Source: DASRJW01 sp964567755 (GTDB lineage: Bacteria > Krumholzibacteriota > Krumholzibacteriia > G020349025). From it: a DNA stretch of 64,000 nt. The translations under genes and the position numbers were made by a program. Location: assembly GCA_964567755.1 (NCBI GenBank), contig CAZMNW010000065.1:1-64000 (forward strand), read 5' to 3'. Of this stretch, positions 54,562 to 63,136 are shown piece by piece. Position 1 is the first letter of the stretch. Every line of letters starts with the position of its first letter. The notes below the pieces were generated by a model. That model was not told the origin of the DNA and ran no database searches. It saw only the letters and a program-made list of their open reading frames with translations.

Positions 54562-56784
54562 GTGATCGGTAGAACGGTCTCGCATTACCGCGTCGTGGAG
54601 AAGCTCGGTGCCGGTGGCATGGGGGTCGTCTACCGGGCGGAGGACACTGTCCTCGACCGCGCCGTGGCGCTCAAGTTCCTCCCCGCCGAAGCCATTCGCG
54701 ACAAGCCGATGCTGGATCGCTTCATGCGCGAGGCTCGGGCGGCCGCGGCGCTCAATCATCCGCACATTTGCACCATTCACGAGATCTCCGAGCAGGACGG
54801 CGAGCCCTTCATCGTCATGGAGCTCCTGGAGGGCGAGAACCTCAAGCGCAGCATCGAGGGCAAGCCGATGAAGATGGATCGGCTCTTGGAGCTCGCCACC
54901 CAGATCGCCGAAGCCCTCGAGGCCGCCCACGCCAAGGGTTTGGTCCACCGCGACATCAAACCGGCCAACATCTTCGTGACTCGCGCCGGACAGGCCAAGG
55001 TCCTCGACTTCGGCCTGGCCAAGCCGACGGCAGCACATCTGAGTGGCTCACAGGTTGGCACGGCCGTGGACAATGCGATGGGCAATGATTTAACGCGACC
55101 GGGCACCGCGGTCGGCACGGTGGCCTACATGTCGCCGGAACAAGCGCGGGGCGAGGCGCTCGATGCGCGCAGCGATCTCTTTTCCTTCGGCGCCGTGCTC
55201 TACGAGATGGCGACCGGCGCGACCGCGTTCGAGGGCAACACCGCCGCCGTCATCTTCGACGCCATCTTGCGCGGCTCGCCGCGACCACCAACAGCCCTAC
55301 AGCCCGGGCTTCCCACCGATCTGGAGCGCATCATCCAAAAGGCGCTCGAGAAGGATGCGGAGATGCGCTACCAGACCGCGGCCGAGCTCAAGACGGACCT
55401 CAAGCGCTTGAAGCGCGACCGCGATTCCGGCAGCAGTCCAGTGTCCAGTCGCCGGGAATCGGGGGCGACCGAGGCGCCGGCAAAGGCGAAAACGGCGTCG
55501 CAGAAATCGGTGGCTGTTCTGTACTTCGAGAATCTGAGCGGCGCCAAGGACGACGAGTACTTCCGCGATGGCATGACCGAAGACATCATCACGGAACTTT
55601 CCAAGATCAGCCAGCTCCGTGTTTTCCCGCGCTCCGAGATCTTGTCCTTCCGCGACAAGCCGGTCACGGCTCCGGAGGTCGGTCAACAGCTGAGTGCAGC
55701 CTACGTGCTCGAGGGCAGCATCCGTCGTGCTGGCAATCGGCTGCGCATCACCGCGCAACTGGTCGAGACAACGACCCGGCACTCGGCATGGGCAGAGCGC
55801 TACGATCGCGAGATGGAAGACGTCTTCGCCATCCAAGACGAGATCGCGCGCAGCATCGCCCAGGCGCTGCGAGTAACTTTGTCCCCCCAGGAAGAGAAGA
55901 CGATCGCGCGCAAACCCACCGAGAACCTGCAGGCGTACGATCATTACTTGCGCGGGCGCACGTACACACGCCGAGAGAACCTGGATTTCGCCCTGCAGAT
56001 GTTCGAGCAGGCCATCAAGCTCGACCCGAACTTCGCCCTCGCCCACACCGGCGTAGCGAACGTCTGCGGCATGATCTACGAGATGCGCGAACAGCAGAGC
56101 AAGTGGATCGACCGCGGGCTCCTGGCCTGCGACCGGGCGCTCGCGCTCGACCCGCAATCGGCGGAGGTGCTGGCCGCACGGGCGCGGTTGTTCTACACGC
56201 AGAAGCGCTTCGACCAAGCGGTGGATTACGCGCGCCTCGCCATCGAGCGCAAACCCGACTGCGAAGGCGTGTACAACATCCTCGGCCGCGCCCTGTTCTC
56301 ATCGGATCGCTACGAAGAAGCGGCGGCGCTCGTCGAGCGCGCGCTGGAGGCGAATGGCGACGACTACAACACCTACATTCCCTACATGAACGTGCTGGGT
56401 CGACTGCAGCGGACGGATGAACGCCTGGGGCTCATGCGGCGGATGGTGGTGACGCTCGAGAAACAGCTCGAGATCGTGCCCGAAGACGTGCGTGCCCGCA
56501 TCTTGCTCGCCGGGCAATATGCTGAGTTCGAGCGCGGCGACGATGCGATCCGTCAGCTGCAAACGGCGGTCGCTCTGCGACCCGGCGACTCCAACGTCCT
56601 TTACAATGCATCGTGCGTCTACTGCATCCTCGGCAAGAAGGAACAGGGGCTAGAGGCTCTCCGCCAAGCATTCCAGTGCGGCTACAGCAATCGCGAGTGG
56701 GCAGCGCGCGACCCCGACCTCAACATCCTCCACGACGAACCCGAGTTCCAGCGTCTCTGTGCCATCGCACCCGCGGGGGGCTAG
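54562..56784 (+). CDS. Ser/Thr protein kinase with TolB-like and TPR domains
   Basis: A 740-residue cytosolic kinase. N-terminal kinase domain (1-285): Gly loop GAGGMG at 16-21, Lys38, HRD at 129-131, DFG at 149-151, and AYMSPEQARG after the activation loop. A linker precedes a TolB-like N-terminal domain (about 315-440, SVAVLYFENLSG), and then TPR repeats fill the C-terminus. No membrane segment is seen. This architecture is common in Acidobacteria-like and Eisenbacteria-like genomes. The GTG start at 54562 has GAGGGAG nine bases upstream. Substrate unknown; TPRs suggest recruitment of partners. Confidence 0.88.
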   Translation: MIGRTVSHYRVVEKLGAGGMGVVYRAEDTVLDRAVALKFLPAEAIRDKPMLDRFMREARAAAALNHPHICTIHEISEQDGEPFIVMELLEGENLKRSIEGKPMKMDRLLELATQIAEALEAAHAKGLVHRDIKPANIFVTRAGQAKVLDFGLAKPTAAHLSGSQVGTAVDNAMGNDLTRPGTAVGTVAYMSPEQARGEALDARSDLFSFGAVLYEMATGATAFEGNTAAVIFDAILRGSPRPPTALQPGLPTDLERIIQKALEKDAEMRYQTAAELKTDLKRLKRDRDSGSSPVSSRRESGATEAPAKAKTASQKSVAVLYFENLSGAKDDEYFRDGMTEDIITELSKISQLRVFPRSEILSFRDKPVTAPEVGQQLSAAYVLEGSIRRAGNRLRITAQLVETTTRHSAWAERYDREMEDVFAIQDEIARSIAQALRVTLSPQEEKTIARKPTENLQAYDHYLRGRTYTRRENLDFALQMFEQAIKLDPNFALAHTGVANVCGMIYEMREQQSKWIDRGLLACDRALALDPQSAEVLAARARLFYTQKRFDQAVDYARLAIERKPDCEGVYNILGRALFSSDRYEEAAALVERALEANGDDYNTYIPYMNVLGRLQRTDERLGLMRRMVVTLEKQLEIVPEDVRARILLAGQYAEFERGDDAIRQLQTAVALRPGDSNVLYNASCVYCILGKKEQGLEALRQAFQCGYSNREWAARDPDLNILHDEPEFQRLCAIAPAGG

Positions 56785-56860
56785 CGCCGGACTCGAGTCC
56801 AAACTCGCGCCGTGGACCAGGTCGACTCCACCAAGGCGACGAGCAACCGAATGAGGAAGC

Positions 56861-57055
56861 ATGTCGAAGCAATCGAAGCAGTGTCTCCTGTGCGGCCGTG
56901 ATGCGACACAAACGCCGCTTCTCACGCTCGATTACCAGGACTCCACGTTCTGCATCTGCCCGCAGCACCTGCCGGTTTTGATCCACGATCCGAGCCAGCT
57001 GGTCGGCAGGCTGCCCGGAGCGGAGAATCTACGGCCCGCGGACATTCACGACTGA
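56861..57055 (+). CDS. Small cysteine/histidine protein, probably zinc-binding
   Basis: A 64-residue protein with CLLCGRD near the N-terminus and FCICPQHLPVLIHDP downstream: two C-x2-C/C-x-C pairs and His residues, the layout of a small zinc ribbon. No named family. ATG at 56861 has AGGA four bases upstream. It lies 76 bp after the TPR kinase on the same strand and converges on the second kinase. A role with the kinases is only suggested by position. Confidence 0.6.
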   Translation: MSKQSKQCLLCGRDATQTPLLTLDYQDSTFCICPQHLPVLIHDPSQLVGRLPGAENLRPADIHD

Positions 57056-57113
57056 CAGGACAGGCAACTCCGTGCAGCGATCGGGCGTGTGATGAGCGCA
57101 TCCGCGATGCCGA

Positions 57114-59762
57114 TCAGGGCGATTCCACCAAGGTGCGCCAGTCCGAGACGAAGTGGAGCGCAGAAGAAGGGGCCTCCGTCGGCACCAAGACCAGGAGCCT
57201 CTTGCCATCCGGGGCAAGTCCCCACAAACCTGGAAGAGCGCGGCCGCCGAAGATCTGCTTCTTGGCACCGAGAGAAAGACTGCTGCCACTGAGCGTGATA
57301 TCCACCGCCATCAACTGCATGTCCGGTGTCGAGTAATAAATGCGGCGGCCATCCGCGCTCCACGCGGCTTGCAATCCTGATCCCTCCGAAGAGACCTGTC
57401 GTCGACTCCCGAGATCCGGAAACGTGGCCGCATAGACCTCGAGCCGTCCGGATTCTTCCGAGCCGTACAGGAGCCATCTCCCATCCGGCGAGAATGAGAA
57501 CGCACCCTCGTTGAACTTCGTCTCCAGAAGGGGTTGGACATTCGGAGGACCTCGCAGCGGCAGGGACCAGATGTCCATCCCGGTCTGCGGCTGCTGGATC
57601 CAGAGCAGGATCGTGCTTCCGTCCGGCGACCAGTCGGCCGCAAAAAGCGACGTTTGATCGCGGTGGTAGAGGACCCTCCCCGCCGCCGTGCCGTCTGCCG
57701 GTCTCAGGCGTATGGTGCCGTAGCCGTCTGCATACGCGAGGGTCGAACCGTCGGGCGACCAGATGGGGTAGGCTGCGGGCTCCGACTCGAACGTGAGACG
57801 CGCATCCATACCGGAGGCGATCTCCAGCACGTGCACGTCGAACCGATCCGTGCGCACGGTCGAAGCAACACGCCGCCCATCGGGAGAGATGTCGAACTGA
57901 GCCATCGGCGCCGGTTGCCCGACTTTCTCCAGCTCCCGCCCGTCCAAGTCGAACCAGGTCAGCTGACCCGGCCCGACGGTCGCCCCCGTGAGATAAACGA
58001 AGCGGCCGCTGGCACTCAATGAATAGTTGCCGGTGAAACGGTACTCGTTGAAGTGTACGTTCTCCGCCAGCAATGCCGGCTCCCCCGCGAGCTGGAGCGA
58101 ACCGGCGTCGAATGCCTGGGCGAGCAAGTCACCGTCGCGCACGAACACGAGGTATCCCGGGTCCATGTAGCGAGCTTCGCTCGCGACGTCGAGCACTTTG
58201 GCCTTGCGCTTCGAGGCGAGGTCGAGGCAGTAGACGGAATTGGTGTCCCCTTCGACGCCGCCCGAGAAGTAGAGGATGCGCTTGCTATCGGGCAAGAAGT
58301 GCGGCAAGCGGTCGCTGCGGCCGTTTTGCTCGATCGTGGTGAGAACCGACGGCGCGCCTCCGGATGCGGCAACCATCTTCAGCCCTTCCAGCGGACCGGG
58401 AGAAAAGACGATGACGCCCGCACGGCTCCACGTGCCGCCGCGGCCGTCCAATGCGTCGCAGATCGTCTGCACGACGCCGCCAATGGCAGGCGTCCGTTTC
58501 AGCTTCCCTTCGGCGAAGAAAGCGACGAACCGGCCGTCGGGAGACCCGAAGGGGTAAGTCGCACCTTCGGTTCCCGCGAGGATCGTCGCCGTCGCCGATT
58601 CGAGCGGTCGCCGCCACAGGACTTGCTCGCCGCCCGGGGAGACGGCAGCGAACACCAACACGTTGCCGTCGGGCGAGAGCACCACCGAGCAGTTGTCGCG
58701 GTCCAATTGCGCGCCGGCCGGGAGCTCGATGGTGGCGCGGATCGGCAGGACTCGGTCGGTCACACCAAGGAAGTGTCCGGCGAGATAGCCGATGGCGCCC
58801 AGCAGAAGAGCGGAACCCACCGTCAGTACGACGCGGAGTACATTGCGCCGCGGTGTCACTTCGGTCGAACTCGAGGCCGAGGTGGCGGGCTCCGGTGCCC
58901 CCGACATCAACTGTTCGATTAGGATGCGCGCCTCGCCGATGTCGCGCAGGCGTTGGCGCGGGTCCTTGACGAGACAGCGGCGCACGAGGGCCGTCAATCG
59001 CACCGGTGTCGCCGCTGGGAGCGTGCTCCATTCGGGTTCGTCCTTCATCACCGCGGCGAGCGTTTCCGATGCCGTCTCCGCCACGAAATTGCGCTTGCCG
59101 CTCAACATCTCGAACAGCACCACGCCGAAGGACCAGATGTCGGCACGGCGGTCCACCGTCTTGCCCTTCGCTTGCTCCGGTGACATGTATGCCGCGGTGC
59201 CGAGGATGACCCCGAGACGCGTCGAGGCCGCCATCAAAGTCGGTGAATGGGTGAGATCGGGTGACGACGACAACGACTCGTCGGAAAGCGCCTTGGCAAG
59301 GCCGAAATCCAGCACCTTCGCCGCCCCTTCGGCGGTGAGCTTGATGTTCGCCGGTTTGAGATCCCGATGGATGATGGAGTGTTCGTGCGCGTACTCCAGG
59401 GCCTCGGCGATCTGCCGGGCAATGGGCAAGACCTCGTCGGCCGGCATTGGGCCTTGCTCGATCCGTTGCGCCAGGGTCGGGCCTTCCACCAGCTCCATCA
59501 CGAGGGCCTGCACGCCTTCGATTTCCTCGAGGCCGTAGATGCTGGCAATGTTGGGATGCGTGAGTGACGCCAGAACCTTGGCCTCGCGGGCGAAGCGCGC
59601 CATGCGCTCCGCGTCGGTCGCGAACGAGGCCGGAAGCAACTTGATGGCCACCTCCCGGCCGAGCCGGGAGTCGGTAGCGCGATACACCTCGCCCATGCCA
59701 CCCGAGCCGAGCGGCGATGTGACGCGGTAATGTGCGATCGACTTTCCAACCCACGAGGTCAT
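57114..59762 (-). CDS. Ser/Thr protein kinase with WD40-like beta-propeller sensor
   Basis: An 882-residue membrane kinase. Kinase domain 1-285: GSGGMG at 19-24, Lys41, HRD 132-134, DFG 152-154, AYMSPEQAKG. One membrane segment at about 309-333. The C-terminal 540 residues are PD40/WD40-like propeller units (for example LSPDGNVLVFAA, ISPDGRRVASTV, WSPDGSTLAYAD, FSPDGRWLLYGS) that would lie outside the cytoplasm as a sensor. The start is uncertain: ATG 59762 begins the domain but has no ribosome-binding site; ATG 59804 is 14 codons upstream. Divergence point with the frameshifted barrel gene is close. Confidence 0.9.
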   Translation of the reverse strand: MTSWVGKSIAHYRVTSPLGSGGMGEVYRATDSRLGREVAIKLLPASFATDAERMARFAREAKVLASLTHPNIASIYGLEEIEGVQALVMELVEGPTLAQRIEQGPMPADEVLPIARQIAEALEYAHEHSIIHRDLKPANIKLTAEGAAKVLDFGLAKALSDESLSSSPDLTHSPTLMAASTRLGVILGTAAYMSPEQAKGKTVDRRADIWSFGVVLFEMLSGKRNFVAETASETLAAVMKDEPEWSTLPAATPVRLTALVRRCLVKDPRQRLRDIGEARILIEQLMSGAPEPATSASSSTEVTPRRNVLRVVLTVGSALLLGAIGYLAGHFLGVTDRVLPIRATIELPAGAQLDRDNCSVVLSPDGNVLVFAAVSPGGEQVLWRRPLESATATILAGTEGATYPFGSPDGRFVAFFAEGKLKRTPAIGGVVQTICDALDGRGGTWSRAGVIVFSPGPLEGLKMVAASGGAPSVLTTIEQNGRSDRLPHFLPDSKRILYFSGGVEGDTNSVYCLDLASKRKAKVLDVASEARYMDPGYLVFVRDGDLLAQAFDAGSLQLAGEPALLAENVHFNEYRFTGNYSLSASGRFVYLTGATVGPGQLTWFDLDGRELEKVGQPAPMAQFDISPDGRRVASTVRTDRFDVHVLEIASGMDARLTFESEPAAYPIWSPDGSTLAYADGYGTIRLRPADGTAAGRVLYHRDQTSLFAADWSPDGSTILLWIQQPQTGMDIWSLPLRGPPNVQPLLETKFNEGAFSFSPDGRWLLYGSEESGRLEVYAATFPDLGSRRQVSSEGSGLQAAWSADGRRIYYSTPDMQLMAVDITLSGSSLSLGAKKQIFGGRALPGLWGLAPDGKRLLVLVPTEAPSSALHFVSDWRTLVESP

Positions 59763-59822
59763 GTGATGATACTGACACGACGAGTGCTGCAGGTCGAGCG
59801 ACATCCGCTGGCAGGCGGCGCT

Positions 59823-60465
59823 TCAAGGCGACACGGCGATCGCGAACCAGAGCGGCACGGACCAGAGCGTTGCAATCGCCGCGCAAGACGATATGAAGGC
59901 GCGCCTCGACAGCGAACTCGAGCCACCGGTGCGTTTCGAACTGCACGCCCCCACCTGTGGCGAGACAGGCGGCGGTGGCACTGTTGCCGGCAATCGTCTC
60001 CGGCCAAGTGTGTCCCGCGTAGGCGTAGGCGATGTCGACGCGCTCGTAGTCGTATGACGCCAGACCCACCGCTCCCAGAAGGTAGGGATGCACGATGGGA
60101 GCGTCCGGTGACAGAGAGAATCGGAGTTCCCCGACCGCATCCCAGGCGGTCATGGTGCCGCCTGTGATCTCCAGGATCCGATGCGGTTGCTGGTCGATTC
60201 CCACGACCAGCAAGGTGCCCTCATCGTCGCGCGGGAAATCGCTGTAGGTGCCGCGCACGAGGATCGCGAGCAACGGTGTCACTTCATAGCCGACGCCCAA
60301 GGTCCCACTGAATCCTGTGCCCAGACCTTCTTGGAACGCAGCACTGCCGGCGGGGAATGCGGGACCCGCACCGGCGTGCAGGCTCCAAGATGCGGCGCTC
60401 GTCCTCGCCGGTATCGAGTGGCAGAGAGTCAGGATGGCGATGGCGCTCGCCGCCGATCGACGCAC
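59823..60465 (-). pseudogene. OmpA-like outer-membrane beta-barrel gene with frameshift
   Basis: The frame starting at GTG 60465 (GGAG eight bases upstream) gives a signal peptide (RRSAASAIAILTLCHSIPA) and about 190 residues of barrel strands (GFSGTLGVGYEVTPLLAILVRGTYSDFP in part; LEFAVEARLHIVLRGD). It has no stop at the expected end and runs on into antisense sequence of the kinase. Shifting the frame by one base near 59873 restores a barrel-type C-terminus, LWSVPLWFAIAVSP, with a stop at 59823-59825. So the gene has a single-base frameshift near its end. Either a sequencing/assembly indel or a real mutation. Confidence 0.6.
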
Positions 60466-60506
60466 GGTTGCGGCTCCGAGGAGTGGGGCGAGTCGCGAAC
60501 GTTTCG

Positions 60507-60536
60507 AAGATAGCGTGGCGCACCCGGCTAGATCAA
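60507..60536 (-). promoter_or_regulatory. Putative promoter TTGATC-N18-TATCTT for the barrel gene
   Basis: On the minus strand TTGATC (60531-60536) and TATCTT (60507-60512) with an 18-base spacer, about 40 bases before the GTG at 60465. Another member of the TATCTT set, here in the divergent gap shared with the permease. Confidence 0.45.
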
Positions 60537-60589
60537 ACTTCCCTCCACGAATCCCTTCGAGGGTACGCTGTCGAGGGAAAGGAGTACCG

Positions 60590-61939
60590 GTGGGAGAGCC
60601 CGTCACCTTTCGCCGCGAGCTGGGGCTCGTGGATGCGACGGTCGTCGTCGCCGGCGCCGTGATCGGCGTTGGTATCTTCGCCAACCCCAGCAACGTCGCG
60701 CGCATCGTCGGCGACCCTACGCTCATGATCGCGGCCTGGGGCGCTGGCGGGCTGCTCGCGCTGCTCGGCGGCTTCGCCTACGCCGAGCTGGCCTCGCGCC
60801 TCCCCCACGTCGGCGGCCAGTATGTCTATCTGGCGCGCGCCTATCATCCCATCGTCGGCTTTCTCTATGGAATCGCGCTGCTGTTCATCATCAATGGCGG
60901 TGGCCTGGCAGCAGTGGCGACGATCTTCGCCTCCTATGTGGACTCGTCCTTCATCGCCCTCGGCCCGACTGGCATACGCATCGTGGCTGCTACGGCGCTG
61001 CTCGTGCTGACGGCGATCAATGTCGCCGGCATCCGCACCGGCAAGCGGGTCAACAACGCACTCATGGCCCTCAAGCTCACCGGCATCTGCGCTTTGCTCG
61101 GCATGGCATTCTTTGGCGTCGGCACATCGGTCAGTCACTTCGATGTGGCACTCTGGCGCACTCCGGTCACCGGCTGGACACGCTTGCTGTTCACGGCGCT
61201 CGTGCCGATCATGTTCGCGTACGCGGGGTGGCAGAACTGCGGCTTCCTGGCTGGCGAGATCCGCGACCCGGCGCGCAACTTGGCGCGCGCCAACATCCTC
61301 GGCGTCGCCCTCGTCGTCACGCTCTATGTCGGCCTCAACGTCGCCTATTTGCGCGTCTTGACCGCATCCCAGATCGCCGCTTCACCCGCCGTCGCCTACG
61401 AAATAGCGCGCACCGTCGCCGGGGAGCGTGGCGGCCGTCTGGTCGCGACGCTTATCGCGGTCTCGAGTCTGGGGTTGCTGTCGGTGATCGTGCAAGCGGC
61501 GCCGCGACTGTATTACGCCATGGCTCGCGATGGGCTCTTCCCGCGTCGGGCTGCGATGTTGCACCCGCGTTTTCGCACACCGGCCTTCATGCTCTGGTTC
61601 CAGTCCGGCGTTTCCATCGCGCTTCTCGCGACGAACACCTACGACGAGCTGCTCTCGTACGTGGTCTTTACGGAATGGCTCTTCTTCGCTCTCGCCGCGG
61701 GTGCGCTGTTTGTCCTGCGCCGACGCGACCCAAGGCCCACGGGCCTGGTGGCGATGCCCGGGCATCCGGTGACAACGCTGCTCTTCGTCCTCGCCTCCGC
61801 CGGCATCGTGGTGAACACCTTCTTCACCTACACGACGCAGTCGCTCATTGGTTCTGCGATCCTGCTTGCGGGCGCGGTGTCCTACATCTTCATCGCCGTG
61901 CGCCATCGGCGCGCTTTCGCCTCCTCGCGGCGCGATTGA
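60590..61939 (+). CDS. APC-superfamily amino acid permease
   Basis: A 449-residue transporter with about twelve membrane helices. Helix 1 carries the APC unwound motif VVAGAVIGVGIFANP, and helix 6 is VPIMFAYAGWQNCGF. It probably takes up or exchanges amino acids or related amines; specificity is unknown, and the order of motifs is close to the LAT/AGT exchangers. The GTG start at 60590 is fixed by AAAGGAG five bases upstream; the open frame before it is not gene-like and overlaps the divergent promoter. Convergent with the ompA-like gene, with a hairpin between them. Confidence 0.88.
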   Translation: MGEPVTFRRELGLVDATVVVAGAVIGVGIFANPSNVARIVGDPTLMIAAWGAGGLLALLGGFAYAELASRLPHVGGQYVYLARAYHPIVGFLYGIALLFIINGGGLAAVATIFASYVDSSFIALGPTGIRIVAATALLVLTAINVAGIRTGKRVNNALMALKLTGICALLGMAFFGVGTSVSHFDVALWRTPVTGWTRLLFTALVPIMFAYAGWQNCGFLAGEIRDPARNLARANILGVALVVTLYVGLNVAYLRVLTASQIAASPAVAYEIARTVAGERGGRLVATLIAVSSLGLLSVIVQAAPRLYYAMARDGLFPRRAAMLHPRFRTPAFMLWFQSGVSIALLATNTYDELLSYVVFTEWLFFALAAGALFVLRRRDPRPTGLVAMPGHPVTTLLFVLASAGIVVNTFFTYTTQSLIGSAILLAGAVSYIFIAVRHRRAFASSRRD

Positions 61940-61969
61940 CCGCCGCTCTCTCGGCCCCCACTGGAGGCT

Positions 61970-61992
61970 GGCGGAGCTTGTGGCCCTCCGCC
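61970..61992. terminator. Hairpin at the permease/ompA-like convergent junction
   Basis: A 7-bp inverted repeat (GGCGGAG at 61970-61976, CTCCGCC at 61986-61992, 9-nt loop) between the permease stop and the ompA-like stop. Possible bidirectional terminator; no T-run. Confidence 0.35.
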
Positions 61993-62000
61993 CACCCATG

Positions 62001-62578
62001 TCAGCGTGACGTCACGGCGGATTCTCCGAGAATGCGGAACTGCGTGCGGCGGTTCTTGGCGCGACTGGCTCGACTGTCGTTGTCGGCGATCGGCTGCGAT
62101 GCGCCGAATGCCTCGACGCTCATGCGGTCGGCGGCAACGCGGCGCGACACGAGATAGTCGCGCGTGACCTGCGCACGACGCTCCGAGAGCCGCTGGTTGT
62201 ACGTGGCGTCACCCATACAGTCGGCATGGCCTTCGACGACCACGCGGACCCCAGGATTGCGTTTCATGTACACCGCGATGTCGTCGAGAGTCTGTTGGTA
62301 CTCGCCTTCGATCACGGTGCTGTCGAATGCGAAGCGCACCGGCAAGCGCCACAGATCGCTCGTGACCTCGAGGCCCTGGGCGGACAACCATTGACATCGA
62401 CCGGGGTCCCGGCCGCCGTGTCGAGGCAACGATCCTTGCTATCGGGCACCCCGTCGTGGTCGCCATCGCCCAACAAGAGCGCGCTGATCACGACATGGGC
62501 CATGGCTTGCTTCTGTTGCAGATCCCAGACCGGAACGACTTCGCCGCAACTGGCGGCGTCGACGATGCGCTGCAGCAT
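62001..62578 (-). pseudogene. OmpA-family peptidoglycan-associated protein gene with frameshift
   Basis: Two frames together encode an OmpA-type protein. The first (from ATG 62578, or an earlier start) gives a thrombospondin type 3-like calcium repeat, DHDGVPDSKDRC ... GTPVDVNGC. The second, from about 62380 down to the stop at 62001, gives the OmpA peptidoglycan-binding domain (FDSTVIEGEYQQTLDDIAVY, VVVEGHADCMGD, NQRLSERRAQ). The join needs one base to be missing near 62378-62385. Domain order (TSP3 then OmpA) is the classical one. Sequencing indel or real mutation cannot be told apart here. The true N-terminus is unclear. Confidence 0.65.
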
Positions 62579-62636
62579 CTCCGCACCGAACTCTCGCGAA
62601 AGCCGGGTGAAAGAAGACTTGACGACCCGGCGCCGC

Positions 62637-63119
62637 TCAGCGCCGTGGCGTCACCGTGGCTACCACGATAAGAACGCCGCAGAGCAGTGCCACAGCACCG
62701 GCCGGTACCATCAGAATCCCCAGGCCCGGGTCGCCGCCTTGGATCCAGATGCCGCCCAGGAAGAAGCCGCCCGGCAGCAGCACGCCCGCGGCAATCAGAC
62801 AGAGGGAAGCTAGGCGCCAGCGCGCCGAGTCCGCGCCGCACAGGGCAATGGTCATGGCGAAGGCAATATGGACCAGGCCCAGCAACGTGCCGTGTGCATG
62901 CGCCAGGCGCCACAGGTGCCGGCGTGTCTCGTTGGCCACGTCCAGATACCAGCCGATCTTGAAGCCGTGCAAGCTCTCGAGAGCGATGCCGAGGGACAGG
63001 AAAAAGAGCAGCATCCACCAGCCGATGCGCAAGTGCCGGCGCGACTCCCCCCCACAGCTCAACCCCGACGAGCCCGTTCCGGCCACAGTGCCCGGGTTGT
63101 CGCGCTTCGACGTTTCCAT
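62637..63119 (-). CDS. Small integral membrane protein
   Basis: A 160-residue protein with four hydrophobic segments (WWMLLFFLSLGIALESLHG; GTLLGLVHIAFAMTIALCG; LASLCLIAAGVLLPGGFFLG; LMVPAGAVALLCGVLIVVAT). Before the second lies RLAHAHGT, with two His that could bind haem or metal. I know similar RLAHAHGT proteins only as uncharacterised. The ATG at 63119 has AAGGAG seven bases upstream. It starts just after the multihaem cytochrome gene, so a respiratory link is plausible but inferred. Confidence 0.65.
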   Translation of the reverse strand: METSKRDNPGTVAGTGSSGLSCGGESRRHLRIGWWMLLFFLSLGIALESLHGFKIGWYLDVANETRRHLWRLAHAHGTLLGLVHIAFAMTIALCGADSARWRLASLCLIAAGVLLPGGFFLGGIWIQGGDPGLGILMVPAGAVALLCGVLIVVATVTPRR

Positions 63120-63136
63120 GCTCTCGCTCCTTCTTC

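Noticed and set aside
57079..57115. Weak inverted repeat GATCGG/CCGATC at the small-protein/kinase convergent junction
   Set aside because: Only six base pairs with a long loop, and it reaches into the kinase stop codon; not distinguishable from chance.
58285..59822. Long minus-strand frame continuing the barrel gene antisense through the kinase
   Set aside because: It is a shadow of the kinase gene caused by high GC; the barrel ends at 59823 after a one-base shift.
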